NCBI GenBank assembly: GCA_964464925.1
Contig: CAYXLI010000028.1
Coordinates: 1 to 64,000, forward strand
DNA: 64,000 nt
Reading direction: 5' to 3'
Source of the DNA: CAYXLI01 sp964464925
GTDB lineage: Bacteria; Acidobacteriota; Terriglobia; Bryobacterales; Bryobacteraceae
The notes under the pieces are model-generated. The model was not told the DNA's origin and did not search any database. It worked only from the letters and a program-made list of their open reading frames with translations. The position numbers and the translations under genes were made by a program. Positions 17,294-25,939 of this stretch are shown piece after piece (positions within the stretch are counted from its first letter, which is position 1; every line of letters starts with the position of its first letter).

Positions 17294-17298
17294 CTCCT
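17294..17298 (-). promoter_or_regulatory. Ribosome binding site supporting ATG 17285
   Basis: AGGAG on the minus strand, 8 bases before the ATG at 17285. This favours 17285 over the upstream ATG at 17321 as the start of the hypothetical protein. Confidence 0.5.
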
Positions 17299-17450
17299 GG
17301 CTTGAGATTGGGGCAATCCATTACCCCTGATCGCAGTTTCCAGGATGCGTATATCAGACGAGGGAGAAGAGCCGCTACAAGTAATTGAAAACAAGCCGGA
17401 AATAAAACGCCATCGGACGTGATGGCCAGCGAGGCGTTACACTAAGACTA

Positions 17451-18317
17451 GTGTTGGTCACGATTTCCTCCCAGCAGCAGCCGCGTCCGATGTGGCTTCG
17501 CGCACCCGCCCCGGTTGGTGAAAACTATCGAGAGCTGAAGCAACTGGTCAGCGATCTGAAATTGCATACGGTATGCGAGAGCGCGGCCTGTCCCAATATC
17601 GGTGAATGCTGGAACCGGCGCACGGCAACGTTTATGATCCTGGGGAACGTGTGCACTCGCAGATGCGGATTCTGTGCCGTTCAGAAGGGCGCTCCACTAG
17701 AGGTGGACTACGACGAACCCCGGAGAGTGGCGGAGGCAGCGTCGGCGCTGGGGCTGAACTACGCGGTGATCACAAGTGTGAATCGCGACGACCGGAAGGA
17801 TGGAGGGGCGGAACTCTTCGCTGCCGTCATCCGGGCGATCCGGGAACGCATTCCGGGCTGCAAGGTGGAGGTTCTAGTGCCTGATTTCCAGGGCTCGGCG
17901 GCAGCGATGGAGATCGTGATGGAGGCAGAGCCGGATGTGCTGAACCACAACACAGAAACGGTCCCACGGCTATACAGACAGGTGCGGCTAGGGGCTCGCT
18001 ACGAGCGGTCGCTCGAGATGCTGGAGTATGCCAAGAAACTGCGGCCGAACATTCCGACCAAGTCCGGATTAATGCTGGGCCTGGGAGAGACGAAGGACGA
18101 GGTGGTGAGCGTGATGAAGGATCTGCAGGCACACGCGGTCGACATTCTCACGCTCGGTCAGTATCTGCGGCCCTCGCCGAAACACCTGCCGATTATCCGG
18201 TATGTGCCCGTAGAGGAATTCGCGGAGTTGAAGCATATCGGCCAGAGGCTTGGGTTCTCGCATGTGGAGGCCGGCCCTCTGGTACGGAGTTCCTATCACG
18301 CCGATTCAGCCCTGTAG
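17451..18317 (+). CDS. lipA: Lipoyl synthase LipA
   Basis: A 288-residue radical SAM enzyme that inserts sulfur into octanoyl groups on E2 and H proteins. The auxiliary cluster is in CESAACPNIGECWNR, the radical SAM cluster in GNVCTRRCGFCAV, and the C-terminal conserved RSSYHAD is present. GTG at 17451 opens the frame. Length and motif order are normal for LipA. No lipB is adjacent. Confidence 0.96.
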   Translation: MLVTISSQQQPRPMWLRAPAPVGENYRELKQLVSDLKLHTVCESAACPNIGECWNRRTATFMILGNVCTRRCGFCAVQKGAPLEVDYDEPRRVAEAASALGLNYAVITSVNRDDRKDGGAELFAAVIRAIRERIPGCKVEVLVPDFQGSAAAMEIVMEAEPDVLNHNTETVPRLYRQVRLGARYERSLEMLEYAKKLRPNIPTKSGLMLGLGETKDEVVSVMKDLQAHAVDILTLGQYLRPSPKHLPIIRYVPVEEFAELKHIGQRLGFSHVEAGPLVRSSYHADSAL

Positions 18318-18365
18318 CAGGAACAAACTGGTTCACAATTTCGTACAGTCAGACAGGTACAACCT

Positions 18366-18557
18366 ATGTTCAGCTTCTTGGTCTGGTGCGTGCTGTTTGT
18401 ACTTTGCTGGCCGTTAGCACTGATCGCGCTGTTACTTTACCCGCTGATCTGGCTGCTGCTGCTTCCGTTCCGTGTTGTGGGCATTGCGGTCAGCGGTGCT
18501 CTGCATCTGATATGGGCGATCGTGACACTACCAGCTCGGGTTTTGGCCCGGATTTGA
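18366..18557 (+). CDS. Small hydrophobic membrane protein
   Basis: A 63-residue protein with two predicted membrane helices (residues about 4-33, FLVWCVLFVLCWPLALIALL onwards, and about 38-57). It lies 48 bases after lipA on the same strand. Its last 68 bases overlap the end of a convergent membrane protein gene. The composition is almost wholly hydrophobic with a single C-terminal Arg cluster. Function is unknown. Confidence 0.6.
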   Translation: MFSFLVWCVLFVLCWPLALIALLLYPLIWLLLLPFRVVGIAVSGALHLIWAIVTLPARVLARI

Positions 18558-19206
18558 GAATCCGGGAGACAGGGGCGGGCTTCTCCTGAAAGGCTCGCCA
18601 CCAGATGTAAAGGCAGAGAAAGTGCGTAAGAACCAGCACGATGTCACCCACCCGAATGGTGGCCTTGGAAATCTGACGCAGCGATTGTCCAATGGCATCC
18701 CCCGTCATTTGCAGACCAAGACCGCCGGTGATCATCAGAAGCCGTGTATCCTTCTTCTCAGCGGCAAGAAGAACGAACCACAAAGCTAAATTCGCGATAG
18801 CGGAGCAAAAGCTTAAATTCCGGATTACCCGGCTCATCCAGAGTGACAACTGCGGCACCTCATGGATATAAAGGGATCCGACCCAGAAGATAATTGCGAG
18901 CGAAACGAGCAAGCGCGTGAGTGCAGCACGCAAGCGGTTATTCGGAATGGCGTGGGAGACAAGCGAAACGACCACGGCGTAAAGGCCGGTTTGCCGGACT
19001 ACTTCAGAGGTCCAATAGTAGTAAATGTAGGCTCTTTGACTGGCGGTTGAGACCATCACGATATCGGCGATCGTGCACACAACCAACAGACACGAGTAGA
19101 AGAACGCGGTTCTATATTCGCGCCACGCTCCTTCGAGAAGAGCCGCGACGACCAGGAACTGCAGTCCAAGCCCGATGATCCAGAATGACCATTGGAGATA
19201 AGGCAT
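18490..19206 (-). CDS. Polytopic membrane protein of unknown function
   Basis: A 238-residue protein with about seven hydrophobic segments (for example WIIGLGLQFLVVAALLEG, FFYSCLLVVCTIADIVMV, LLVSLAIIFWVGSLYI and VGDIVLVLTHFLCLYIWW). The layout resembles the 7TM sensor-like membrane proteins common in Acidobacteria. The C-terminal tail of about 30 residues is basic and cytoplasmic. No catalytic motif is visible. The 3' end overlaps the small hydrophobic gene on the other strand. Confidence 0.65.
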   Translation of the reverse strand: MPYLQWSFWIIGLGLQFLVVAALLEGAWREYRTAFFYSCLLVVCTIADIVMVSTASQRAYIYYYWTSEVVRQTGLYAVVVSLVSHAIPNNRLRAALTRLLVSLAIIFWVGSLYIHEVPQLSLWMSRVIRNLSFCSAIANLALWFVLLAAEKKDTRLLMITGGLGLQMTGDAIGQSLRQISKATIRVGDIVLVLTHFLCLYIWWRAFQEKPAPVSRILKSGPKPELVVSRSPISDAEHR

Positions 19207-19330
19207 TACGGGACGGTCTTCTTATTGTAAGTCCATAGCCGCCCTATCGAACCAATTGTTTCGCTTGGAAAGGAAAATCGTCAAGCCATTCTGCGTCGAT
19301 GCGGACAGAAACCGCAAGTAAATCAGCGGC

Positions 19331-19672
19331 CTACGCCAAGAATGGTGGATCTCCCCACGGATCGGGCGGCATGGTGGGGCTAGCGCTGATTCCGTGAGAG
19401 CGGGCGAGGATGGCGGCAGGTGGATCTCCCCAAGGGTCAGGCGGCATGGTGGGGCTGGCGCTGATTCCTTGAGCGCGGGTGAGGGCGGGCGGATCCCCCC
19501 ACGGGTCTGGCGGCATGGTGGGGCTGGCCTGGAAGGAGGAATCGACGAGGGGCAAAACAGAGTCGATATCCTGGCTTGCATTCATAGTACCGACGTTCAC
19601 GAACGTAGCGATCGCGAAGAGAATCGCGGCAACGGCAAAAAGTTTGGGGCTTTCCAGTAATCGCTTCATCAT
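19331..19672 (-). CDS. Small membrane-anchored protein with three Pro/Trp-rich repeats
   Basis: A 113-residue protein. Residues about 8-28 form a membrane or signal helix (PKLFAVAAILFAIATFVNVG). The rest contains three copies of a unit beginning ASPTMPPDPWGDPP, separated by short linkers rich in Ala, Arg and Ile (ALTRAQGIS, AAILARSHGIS). The N-terminal helix is clearly homologous to that of the 68-residue protein at 19694-19900 (PKLFAATGLLFALATFVNL), so the two are paralogues with different tails. It might be an exported peptide precursor or a wall-associated peptide; there is no evidence for a particular role. Confidence 0.65.
   Translation of the reverse strand: MMKRLLESPKLFAVAAILFAIATFVNVGTMNASQDIDSVLPLVDSSFQASPTMPPDPWGDPPALTRAQGISASPTMPPDPWGDPPAAILARSHGISASPTMPPDPWGDPPFLA
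19344..19530. repeat. Three in-frame tandem DNA repeats (about 43-50 bp conserved core)
   Basis: Copies start at about 19344, 19419 and 19489. Each contains a GGATCTCCCCA-like start and the common core GGCGGCATGGTGGGGCT. They encode the SPTMPPDPWGDPP peptide units on the minus strand. Spacing of about 70-75 bp and near identity suggest recent expansion by tandem duplication. The pattern is coding, not a CRISPR array. Confidence 0.8.
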
Positions 19673-19693
19673 ATCTCCTTTAAAATTAGTTAT

Positions 19694-19900
19694 TTACCTT
19701 GTATGGGCCAATGCCTGAACACCGGGCGCGCCGGAAGGCGCAGCAGTGTTCGCCTGGACTGGCGTTGCGTGGGCGGGAGAGACGATGGCGGCACCGGCGG
19801 TGGCCTCGGAAGGAGGGAAGGTCAGGTTAACAAAAGTCGCCAGGGCGAACAGGAGACCGGTCGCGGCGAACAGTTTCGGATTGGCAAGTGCTTTAGACAT
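19694..19900 (-). CDS. Small membrane-anchored protein, paralogue of the repeat protein
   Basis: A 68-residue protein with an N-terminal helix (NPKLFAATGLLFALATFVNL) and an Ala/Pro/Thr-rich tail (SEATAGAAIVSPAHATPVQA). It lacks the SPTMPPDPWGDPP repeats. The start of the downstream paralogue is 21 bases beyond its stop, so the pair is probably cotranscribed. No function is known to me. Confidence 0.55.
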   Translation of the reverse strand: MSKALANPKLFAATGLLFALATFVNLTFPPSEATAGAAIVSPAHATPVQANTAAPSGAPGVQALAHTR

Positions 19901-20200
19901 GAAAAATCTCCAAATCTACTCTTAGCGATCCTTTAAATGGACTAGGATCTTTGGGCTAAGCAGTTTACATGAGTGTACTCCGGATTTCCGTAGCATGCCA
20001 TAGGTAAAAAGGAACACTAAAGACAATAAAACCTCTGACAGGCCGAGAAAAGGCGGTACGAAGAGTCTAAGCAATTGAGTCAAGAAGCGTAATTGGTGTT
20101 ACGGCTTTAGAGACTGTGTCTGCTATCAGGAACAGTACTAAGTACTTTTAGGGTGTTAGAGTGACCGCAACAGGGGGTATCGAATACCTACAAATAGGTA
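19901..20200. other. Intergenic, comparatively AT-rich; no gene seen
   Basis: About 300 bases with lower G+C than the flanks. It should hold the promoter of the small paralogous pair transcribed leftwards. At 20183-20202 a perfect 8-bp inverted repeat (AATACCTA, 4-base loop, TAGGTATT) lies at the stop of the ATPase gene and may end its transcript, although no U-tract follows. An AGTACT direct/palindromic pair lies near 20133-20147. No open frame with coding character was found. Confidence 0.5.
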
Positions 20201-21109
20201 TTATTCGCGGCCTGTGTAGGAGGAAGTCGGTTCTATTGAGTCGGAGTACCTGGAGCGATTGCCTCGGGAGTGGCGGCCAGGCCATTCGAGACGCATATCC
20301 GCACTGACATCGTCGAGCATCTCGGCGGAGGCGGATTTAGAGGCATCAGCAAAGCAAGTGAGCAGCAGATTGTCGCAAAAGGCATTAATGACGCGCGGGA
20401 TGCCCTGGGTACGGCGGTGGATCTCCTGCATGATCTCAAGCGGAAAGATAGCCTGTTCCGGGATGCCGGCCTTAGTGAAACGGCTGTTGATATAACGGAT
20501 GGTGTCCTCTTCGGAGAACGGGTTGAGATTGTACCTGAGGACGATGCGCTGTTTGAGCTGACGGAGATTGGGGGCATCGAGTTTGCGGTCAAACTCGGGC
20601 TGGCCAGCCATGATGATCTGCAGCAATTTGCCGTGCCGGTTCTCCAGATTGCCGAGCAGGCGAATCTCTTCGAGCACTTCCCATTCGAGATTCTGCGCCT
20701 CATCGACGATGAGGACGCCGGTGCTTCCCTTCTCGGCCTGAGAAAGGAGCATCTGGTTTAACTCGACCAGAACCTCGGTTTTCGAAGTGCGCGAGCAGCG
20801 CAGGTCGAAATCGTAGGCCATCATCTCGAAAAATTGATCGCTGCTGATGCGGGAATTGAACAGAAACGCGAACTCGATGGATTGCTCATAGAGATAATCC
20901 CTAAGGCATTCGAGCATTGTGGTCTTGCCGGTACCTACTTCCCCGGTCAGGACAATGAAGCCTTTGCGGGCCTGGACTCCGTAAATCAAATTCGAGAGAG
21001 CTTCTTCATGCTGCTCGCTCCGGTAGAGGAAAGCTGGATCGGGGCTGAGACTGAAGGGATCCTCTTTGAAACCGAAGAAAGCTTTGTAAACGCTCTGGGC
21101 CTGCTTCAC
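20201..21109 (-). CDS. ExeA/GspA-like AAA ATPase
   Basis: A 302-residue ATPase with VYKAFFGFKEDPFSLSPDPA at the N-terminus, a Walker A motif (LTGEVGTGKTTML), a Walker B motif (TGVLIVDEAQNL) and a sensor region IMAGQPEFDRKL. This is the layout of ExeA/GspA and of the ATPases seen in exosortase/PEP-CTERM loci (TIGR03015-like). No TM segment or peptidoglycan-binding domain follows, so it is the ATPase unit alone. A PEP-CTERM substrate is present at 58214-58972. Whether this ATPase serves that system is inference. Confidence 0.82.
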   Translation of the reverse strand: MKQAQSVYKAFFGFKEDPFSLSPDPAFLYRSEQHEEALSNLIYGVQARKGFIVLTGEVGTGKTTMLECLRDYLYEQSIEFAFLFNSRISSDQFFEMMAYDFDLRCSRTSKTEVLVELNQMLLSQAEKGSTGVLIVDEAQNLEWEVLEEIRLLGNLENRHGKLLQIIMAGQPEFDRKLDAPNLRQLKQRIVLRYNLNPFSEEDTIRYINSRFTKAGIPEQAIFPLEIMQEIHRRTQGIPRVINAFCDNLLLTCFADASKSASAEMLDDVSADMRLEWPGRHSRGNRSRYSDSIEPTSSYTGRE

Positions 21110-21174
21110 TTCTAGAAGTGTAGCAGACAGAATCGAAAGGAATTCGCGGAAAGGACCCGATTGAGAGGTCCCTT

Positions 21175-21188
21175 GCCGTAATTACGGC
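21175..21188. promoter_or_regulatory. 14-bp perfect palindrome
   Basis: GCCGTAATTACGGC between the ankyrin gene stop and the start of the ATPase gene, both transcribed leftwards. It could be an operator or part of a weak hairpin. There is no U-tract, so terminator activity is unlikely. Confidence 0.3.
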
Positions 21189-21191
21189 TAC

Positions 21192-22343
21192 TTATTCAGG
21201 AGCCTGCTTCGTGAGCAGTTCGGCCACATCCATATGACCTGCGAATTCGGCCCAGCCCGCGGGGGTGCTGTCGTATTGGAAGTCGCGGACGGTGGGGTCG
21301 GCTCCGTAACCGAGGAGGAGTTCGACCATCTCGGCCTGGCCGGTGGAGGCGGCGCAGTGCAATGGCGTCTGGTTCGTGCCCTCGGCAAGTGCATTGGGGT
21401 CGGCCCCGTAACCGAGCAGTTCGGTCGCTATTCCGATGTGACCTTCGAGGGCCGCGATATGGAGCGGCGTGCAGTTCGTGCTGGTCTCGGCGATCAGCAT
21501 GGGCGTTTGCACGCCCGGGTCGGCCCCTAATTCGAGCAGGAGGTCCACGGCCTCATCCATCCCGTCCGCGGTGCAGGCGTGAAGGAGGAAAGCGTGCATC
21601 TCCGGATCGAAGGGAATTTCTTTGGCCTTCTCGAACTCGCCGGAGAAGAGTGCGGCGCTTAGGTCGAACTCGGCTCCGTGAGCCTGGAGGAGTTCAGCGA
21701 TGCTGTTGTGGCCGGCTTGGAGAGCGAGCGCCAAGGGAGAGACTCCCCACCAGGTGAGTGCATTGAAATCGGCATTCAGATCGAGCAGACGGCGCACCGC
21801 CTTCACATTGCCGCGGGCAACGGCGAAGTGCAGAGGGGTCTGGCCTTGGCGGGCGAAGCCGAGGCGTTCGTCCACTTGCTCGGCGAGCGCATAGAGAGCC
21901 TCCTCATCGTCACGGACGATGGCGGAAAACGGGTCCATGAGCGAACCGCGTTCGAGGAGGGACTGCACAGCGGCATCGCGGTCCTCATGAAACTGAGGAG
22001 CCCAACGAATGATGGTCGCCCAACCGATGGGGCCGAGGTTGAACCACTCGTCGCGGGGATTGGGGTCTGCTCCGGCGCCGATGAGCAATTCGATGATGGC
22101 CGGATGACCGCCTTCGGCAGCCCAATGAAGGGCCGTGGTCTGGCTGGCTTCTTCGCGCTCATCTACCGGAGCGCCGGATTCGAGCAGGAGCTGCACAATT
22201 TCGAGGAATCCACGGTGGGCAGCAAGGATGAGCGGCGTGCTGCCGAGAACCTCGTCGCGCTGCTGGACGGCGGAAGGGTCTTCCGCGAGGGCGGTGCGAA
22301 CCGCATCAGTATCACCCTGTGTGCAAGCGTCGAGAATAGACAT
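21192..22343 (-). CDS. Ankyrin-repeat protein
   Basis: A 383-residue protein built from about nine ankyrin repeats. Clear units are GSTPLILAAHRGFLEIVQLL, TTALHWAAEGGHPAIIELLI, QTPLHFAVARGNVKAVRRLL, CTPLHIAALEGHIGIATELL and QTPLHCAASTGQAEMVELLL. There is no signal peptide or membrane helix, so it is probably a cytoplasmic protein-binding scaffold. It is 28 bases after murG on the same strand and takes the place where murC or ftsQ would be in a classical cluster. Function and partner are unknown. Confidence 0.85.
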   Translation of the reverse strand: MSILDACTQGDTDAVRTALAEDPSAVQQRDEVLGSTPLILAAHRGFLEIVQLLLESGAPVDEREEASQTTALHWAAEGGHPAIIELLIGAGADPNPRDEWFNLGPIGWATIIRWAPQFHEDRDAAVQSLLERGSLMDPFSAIVRDDEEALYALAEQVDERLGFARQGQTPLHFAVARGNVKAVRRLLDLNADFNALTWWGVSPLALALQAGHNSIAELLQAHGAEFDLSAALFSGEFEKAKEIPFDPEMHAFLLHACTADGMDEAVDLLLELGADPGVQTPMLIAETSTNCTPLHIAALEGHIGIATELLGYGADPNALAEGTNQTPLHCAASTGQAEMVELLLGYGADPTVRDFQYDSTPAGWAEFAGHMDVAELLTKQAPE

Positions 22344-22371
22344 GGCAGCAAACCGTAGTATGGCACGGCAC

Positions 22372-23460
22372 TTATCGAGCGGCGCGTTCGAGTGTGCTGG
22401 CGGCTTGTTTTGCGGCGCCGGGATGAGCGAACCGGCGAACAGCGGTGGAAAGGCTCTGAAGCGCGGGCAGATCGGCTGAGAGCGCCGTCACTTCGTCGTA
22501 GAGGCGCTTGCCCGTGAGGTCCTTATCGAGAATGAGGCGGGCGGCGCCGGCATTAACGAGCGCCTCGGCATTGCGGCGCTGGTGGTCATCGGCAGCGAAG
22601 GGGAAAGGAATCAGGATCGCAGGCTTGCCGGCGGCGGCGATCTCGGCGACGGTGGAGGCGCCGGAGCGGCAGAGGATGAGGTCGGCCTTGGCGAAGGCTG
22701 CGGGCATATCGTCAATGAAAGGCGTGATCTCCCCCTGGAGCCCGCGCTCGCGGAACTCGCCTTCGAGGCCGGCATAGGCTTCGAGGCCGGTTTGGTGGAT
22801 GATCCGAAGTGAAAGGGCGCGGCTGGAAGCGGCGAACAAGGGCCAGCTATCGCGCGCCGCGTTGTTCAGAGTGCGCGAACCCTGGCTGCCGCCGGTGATC
22901 AAGAGCGTGAAGGGACCTTCGCTCAGCGGGACGCGCGGCGGGATCTGAAAAAAAGGCTCGCGGACGGGGATGCCGACGACCTCCGCGGTGCCGGGCGGAA
23001 AATATGCGGCGGTTTCAGGAAAGTGGATGAGAGCCTTCGAGACGAAGCGGGCCATGCGGCGGTTCACCATACCGGGAACCGCGTTCGGTTCCATGGCTAC
23101 GACTGGCACGCCGGCGAGCCACGAGGCAAGGACCACGGGTCCGGCGACATAGCCGCCCATCGAGAACACGGCCGCGGGCCTGACGTACGAGAACATTTTG
23201 CGGACGCGCATGGTGCTGAGGGGGAGCTGCCCGAGGGTGCGGATACGCTGCGTGAAGTCCACGCGGTTGAGGCCGCCGATCTCGATCCATTCGATGGGAA
23301 AGCCCGCGTTGGGCACGAGTTTCGATTCCAGGCCGTGACGCGTTCCGATGAAGGTGATTTTGTGGCCGCGCGAGCGCAGTTCCTGGGCGACTGCAAGCGC
23401 AGGTATGATGTGGCCGCCGGTGCCTCCGCCAGCCATGACAAAATTCAGGGATTCGCTCAT
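22372..23460 (-). CDS. murG: UDP-GlcNAc:lipid I N-acetylglucosaminyltransferase MurG
   Basis: A 362-residue GT-B enzyme that converts lipid I to lipid II at the inner membrane. It starts with MAGGGTGGHIIPALAVAQEL, has GGYVAGPVVLASWLAG, the second nucleotide-binding ITGGSQGSRTLNN, and the C-terminal LILCRSGASTVAEIAAAGKP with FPFAADDHQRRNAEAL. Its ATG overlaps the ftsW stop by 4 bases (ATGA), so translation is coupled. Confidence 0.96.
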   Translation of the reverse strand: MSESLNFVMAGGGTGGHIIPALAVAQELRSRGHKITFIGTRHGLESKLVPNAGFPIEWIEIGGLNRVDFTQRIRTLGQLPLSTMRVRKMFSYVRPAAVFSMGGYVAGPVVLASWLAGVPVVAMEPNAVPGMVNRRMARFVSKALIHFPETAAYFPPGTAEVVGIPVREPFFQIPPRVPLSEGPFTLLITGGSQGSRTLNNAARDSWPLFAASSRALSLRIIHQTGLEAYAGLEGEFRERGLQGEITPFIDDMPAAFAKADLILCRSGASTVAEIAAAGKPAILIPFPFAADDHQRRNAEALVNAGAARLILDKDLTGKRLYDEVTALSADLPALQSLSTAVRRFAHPGAAKQAASTLERAAR

Positions 23461-24596
23461 CCGGCCTGTTCGCTGATGCTCATGAGCATACCAAGCGAGA
23501 CCAGGGTGCTGAGCAGCGAGCTTCCGCCGTAGCTGATCATGGGCAGTGGAATGCCTTTGGTAGGGCCCATGTCGAGGACGACGCTCATGTTGATAAGGGC
23601 CTGGACAACGACTGAGGTGGTGATGGCCAGAGCGAGATAGCGCCCAAAGTCATCAGGGGCGAGCCAGAAGAGCCGCATGCCTCGCCAAAGTATGAGGAAA
23701 AAGCCAATGAGAACAGCACTGGAGCCCCAAAGGCCGAGTTCTTCACCCACGACGGCGTAGATGAAATCGGTGTGGGCTTCGGGAAGATAGAGGAGCTTCT
23801 GCTTGCCCTGCATGAGGCCGACGCCGAGCGTGCCGCCGGCACCGACGGCGATCTTTGACTGGCGGGCCTGATAGCCGGGGTCGCGCGTGGACAGAGAGCT
23901 ATGGACGTAGCGCTTGAGGCTGCCGCTGGGGTTCAGCTTATCGATAATCTTGTACTCGGGGTCGACGTAGCCGATGATGCGCGAGAGGCGGTATGGCTTG
24001 GCGGCAACGAAGCAACAAGCGACCACGAATCCTCCGGCCATGGCAATCAAGAAGTAGCGGCGCTCCAGGCCGGCGATGTAGAACACGACGGTTGCCGTAA
24101 GCGCGAGGACGATGGCGGTTCCAAGGTCCGCGATACCGACGACGGCAAGCAGGACGCCGAGGAGAAGAAACGCGGGCGCGAGCGTGTGCTTATTGTTGAT
24201 GGCGCGGATCCGCAAGGTGACGAAATAGGCAAGGAAGATGCCGAGCGCAGGTTTGGCGAACTCAGAGGGCTGGATGCCATGGCCGCCGATGTGCAGCCAG
24301 CGATGGCGCAAGGGGTCGGCGAAGTACACGACGACGAGCAGAGCGACCACAATGCCGAGAGGGGCAAAAGCCCAGATGGGCTCCTTAAAGCGCCGGTAAT
24401 CGACGCTCTTGAAGAACATGAAGATCAAAAACGAGGCGATGGCCCAGAGGACCTGCTGCTTGATGAAGACATAGCTGCTCTTGTACTTCAACTCGGCCAT
24501 GATGGAGGACGCGCTGTAGACGATGACAAGTCCGAAGCAGACCATCACGATGACGGTGAAGAAGAGAATCCAGTCGGTTTTGAGTCTTTGTGCCAT
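23457..24596 (-). CDS. ftsW: Lipid II polymerase/division protein FtsW
   Basis: A 379-residue SEDS family protein with about ten membrane helices. It contains QQVLWAIASFLIFMFFK, the GHGIQPSEFAKPALGIFLAYF signature and LYLPEAHTDFIYAVVGEELGL, ending with GPTKGIPLPMISYGGSSLLST, the classic FtsW/RodA motif. Context in the division cluster favours FtsW over RodA. It starts 35 bases after murD. Confidence 0.94.
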   Translation of the reverse strand: MAQRLKTDWILFFTVIVMVCFGLVIVYSASSIMAELKYKSSYVFIKQQVLWAIASFLIFMFFKSVDYRRFKEPIWAFAPLGIVVALLVVVYFADPLRHRWLHIGGHGIQPSEFAKPALGIFLAYFVTLRIRAINNKHTLAPAFLLLGVLLAVVGIADLGTAIVLALTATVVFYIAGLERRYFLIAMAGGFVVACCFVAAKPYRLSRIIGYVDPEYKIIDKLNPSGSLKRYVHSSLSTRDPGYQARQSKIAVGAGGTLGVGLMQGKQKLLYLPEAHTDFIYAVVGEELGLWGSSAVLIGFFLILWRGMRLFWLAPDDFGRYLALAITTSVVVQALINMSVVLDMGPTKGIPLPMISYGGSSLLSTLVSLGMLMSISEQAG

Positions 24597-24631
24597 TGGC
24601 TGTCTTGATACCGGCGCGGCCAGAGGCTGCG

Positions 24632-25939
24632 CTACATTCCGTTCACGAGGTTCTTAAATACCGTACCGCGATGTTCGTAATTTTCAAACTGGTCGAAGCT
24701 GGCACACGCGGGAGAGAGCAGCACGACCTCACCGGGGGCTGCGGCTGCGTGGGCAAAGCGGATCGCCGCGTCCATGGTGCCGCACTGAACGAGCGGGAGA
24801 CCCTCCAGTTGGCGGGCGATGATATTTGCCGCAGCGCCGATCAACATAATGGCGCGCGCCTTCTTCTGCAGTTTGTCAAATAAGACTGTGTAGTCGCTGT
24901 TCTTGTCCTTGCCGCCGAGGATAAGCCACAAGCCTTCATCGAAGGCGTCGACGGCCTTTTCGGTAGCGTCGACGTTGGTGGCTTTCGAATCGTTGTAGTA
25001 GCGGACACCGTTCAACTCGCGCACGAACTCGATGCGGTGCTCGACGCCGGGGAAAGTGCGGAGGGCATCCGCGATCCTGGGCAACGGCACGCCGGCGCAG
25101 CGGCAGGCACCGATGGCGGCGAGGGCATTTTCCACATTGTGAATGCCGCGCAGAGGGATCTCTTTCGCGAGCATGACGGCGGTATCGTCGAAGAAAATCC
25201 GGCCGTCCTCGCGGAGCCATGCGCCACGGTCCACCTGGTGGGAGGTGCTGAACCAGATTACCTGGGCCTTGGTCCGGGAAGCGAAGGCGGCGGTGGGCTG
25301 GTTATCGACATTGAGAATTGCGAAGCCGTCCGCGGCTTGGGTTTCGAAGAGGCGGGCCTTGGCGTTTGCGTAGTTCTCGAACGTGTGATGACGATCGAGA
25401 TGGTCGGGAGTGACGTTCAGGCAAACGGCGACGTTCGCCTGGAATTCGGAAATTGTTTCGAGCTGAAAGCTGGAGAGTTCGAGTACGTTCCACTGGCCGG
25501 CCCTGGAGGATTCGACCATCGAGGTGGGCGGTGTCCCGATATTCCCGCCCACCTGGACAGGAAGCGCGGCTTTCTGCAAGATATGCCCAATCATCGCGGT
25601 TGTTGTTGTTTTGCCATTAGAACCGGTAATACCGATGATCGGGCCCTGCAGAAACCAGGCGGCAAGCTCGACTTCTCCGACGATGGGGATGCCGCGGCGG
25701 CGTGCTTCGTCCAGCTCGGGAATGTCCAGGGGGATTCCGGGAGAGAGGACGATCAGATCCACATCGCTGAGTGCTTCGATGTTCTGCGGAACGACGAGGT
25801 AAGACTGGGGAGGGACCTTCTCCGGATGCTGATCCATCGCTTTGACGATCGCCCCATGCTGGAGCAACAGGGCGGCGGCAGCCAGACCGGAGCGGGCCAT
25901 CCCGGCGACAAGAACCCGTTTGCTGGTGAGGTCCTTCAT
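24632..25939 (-). CDS. murD: UDP-N-acetylmuramoylalanine-D-glutamate ligase MurD
   Basis: The predicted 435-residue ATP-dependent ligase adds D-Glu to UDP-MurNAc-L-Ala. It shows LVAGMARSGLAAAALLLQHG, the P-loop GITGSNGKTTTTAMIGH, LELSSFQLET, CLNVTPDHLDRH and YYNDSKATNVDAT. The ATG at 25939 overlaps the mraY stop by 4 bases. The open frame extends upstream to 26023, but the extra residues have no family resemblance. Confidence 0.95.
   Translation of the reverse strand: MKDLTSKRVLVAGMARSGLAAAALLLQHGAIVKAMDQHPEKVPPQSYLVVPQNIEALSDVDLIVLSPGIPLDIPELDEARRRGIPIVGEVELAAWFLQGPIIGITGSNGKTTTTAMIGHILQKAALPVQVGGNIGTPPTSMVESSRAGQWNVLELSSFQLETISEFQANVAVCLNVTPDHLDRHHTFENYANAKARLFETQAADGFAILNVDNQPTAAFASRTKAQVIWFSTSHQVDRGAWLREDGRIFFDDTAVMLAKEIPLRGIHNVENALAAIGACRCAGVPLPRIADALRTFPGVEHRIEFVRELNGVRYYNDSKATNVDATEKAVDAFDEGLWLILGGKDKNSDYTVLFDKLQKKARAIMLIGAAANIIARQLEGLPLVQCGTMDAAIRFAHAAAAPGEVVLLSPACASFDQFENYEHRGTVFKNLVNGM

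Noticed and set aside
19344..19530. Repeat block considered as a CRISPR array
   Set aside because: There are only three units, in frame with a protein, with non-unique short spacers and no cas genes.
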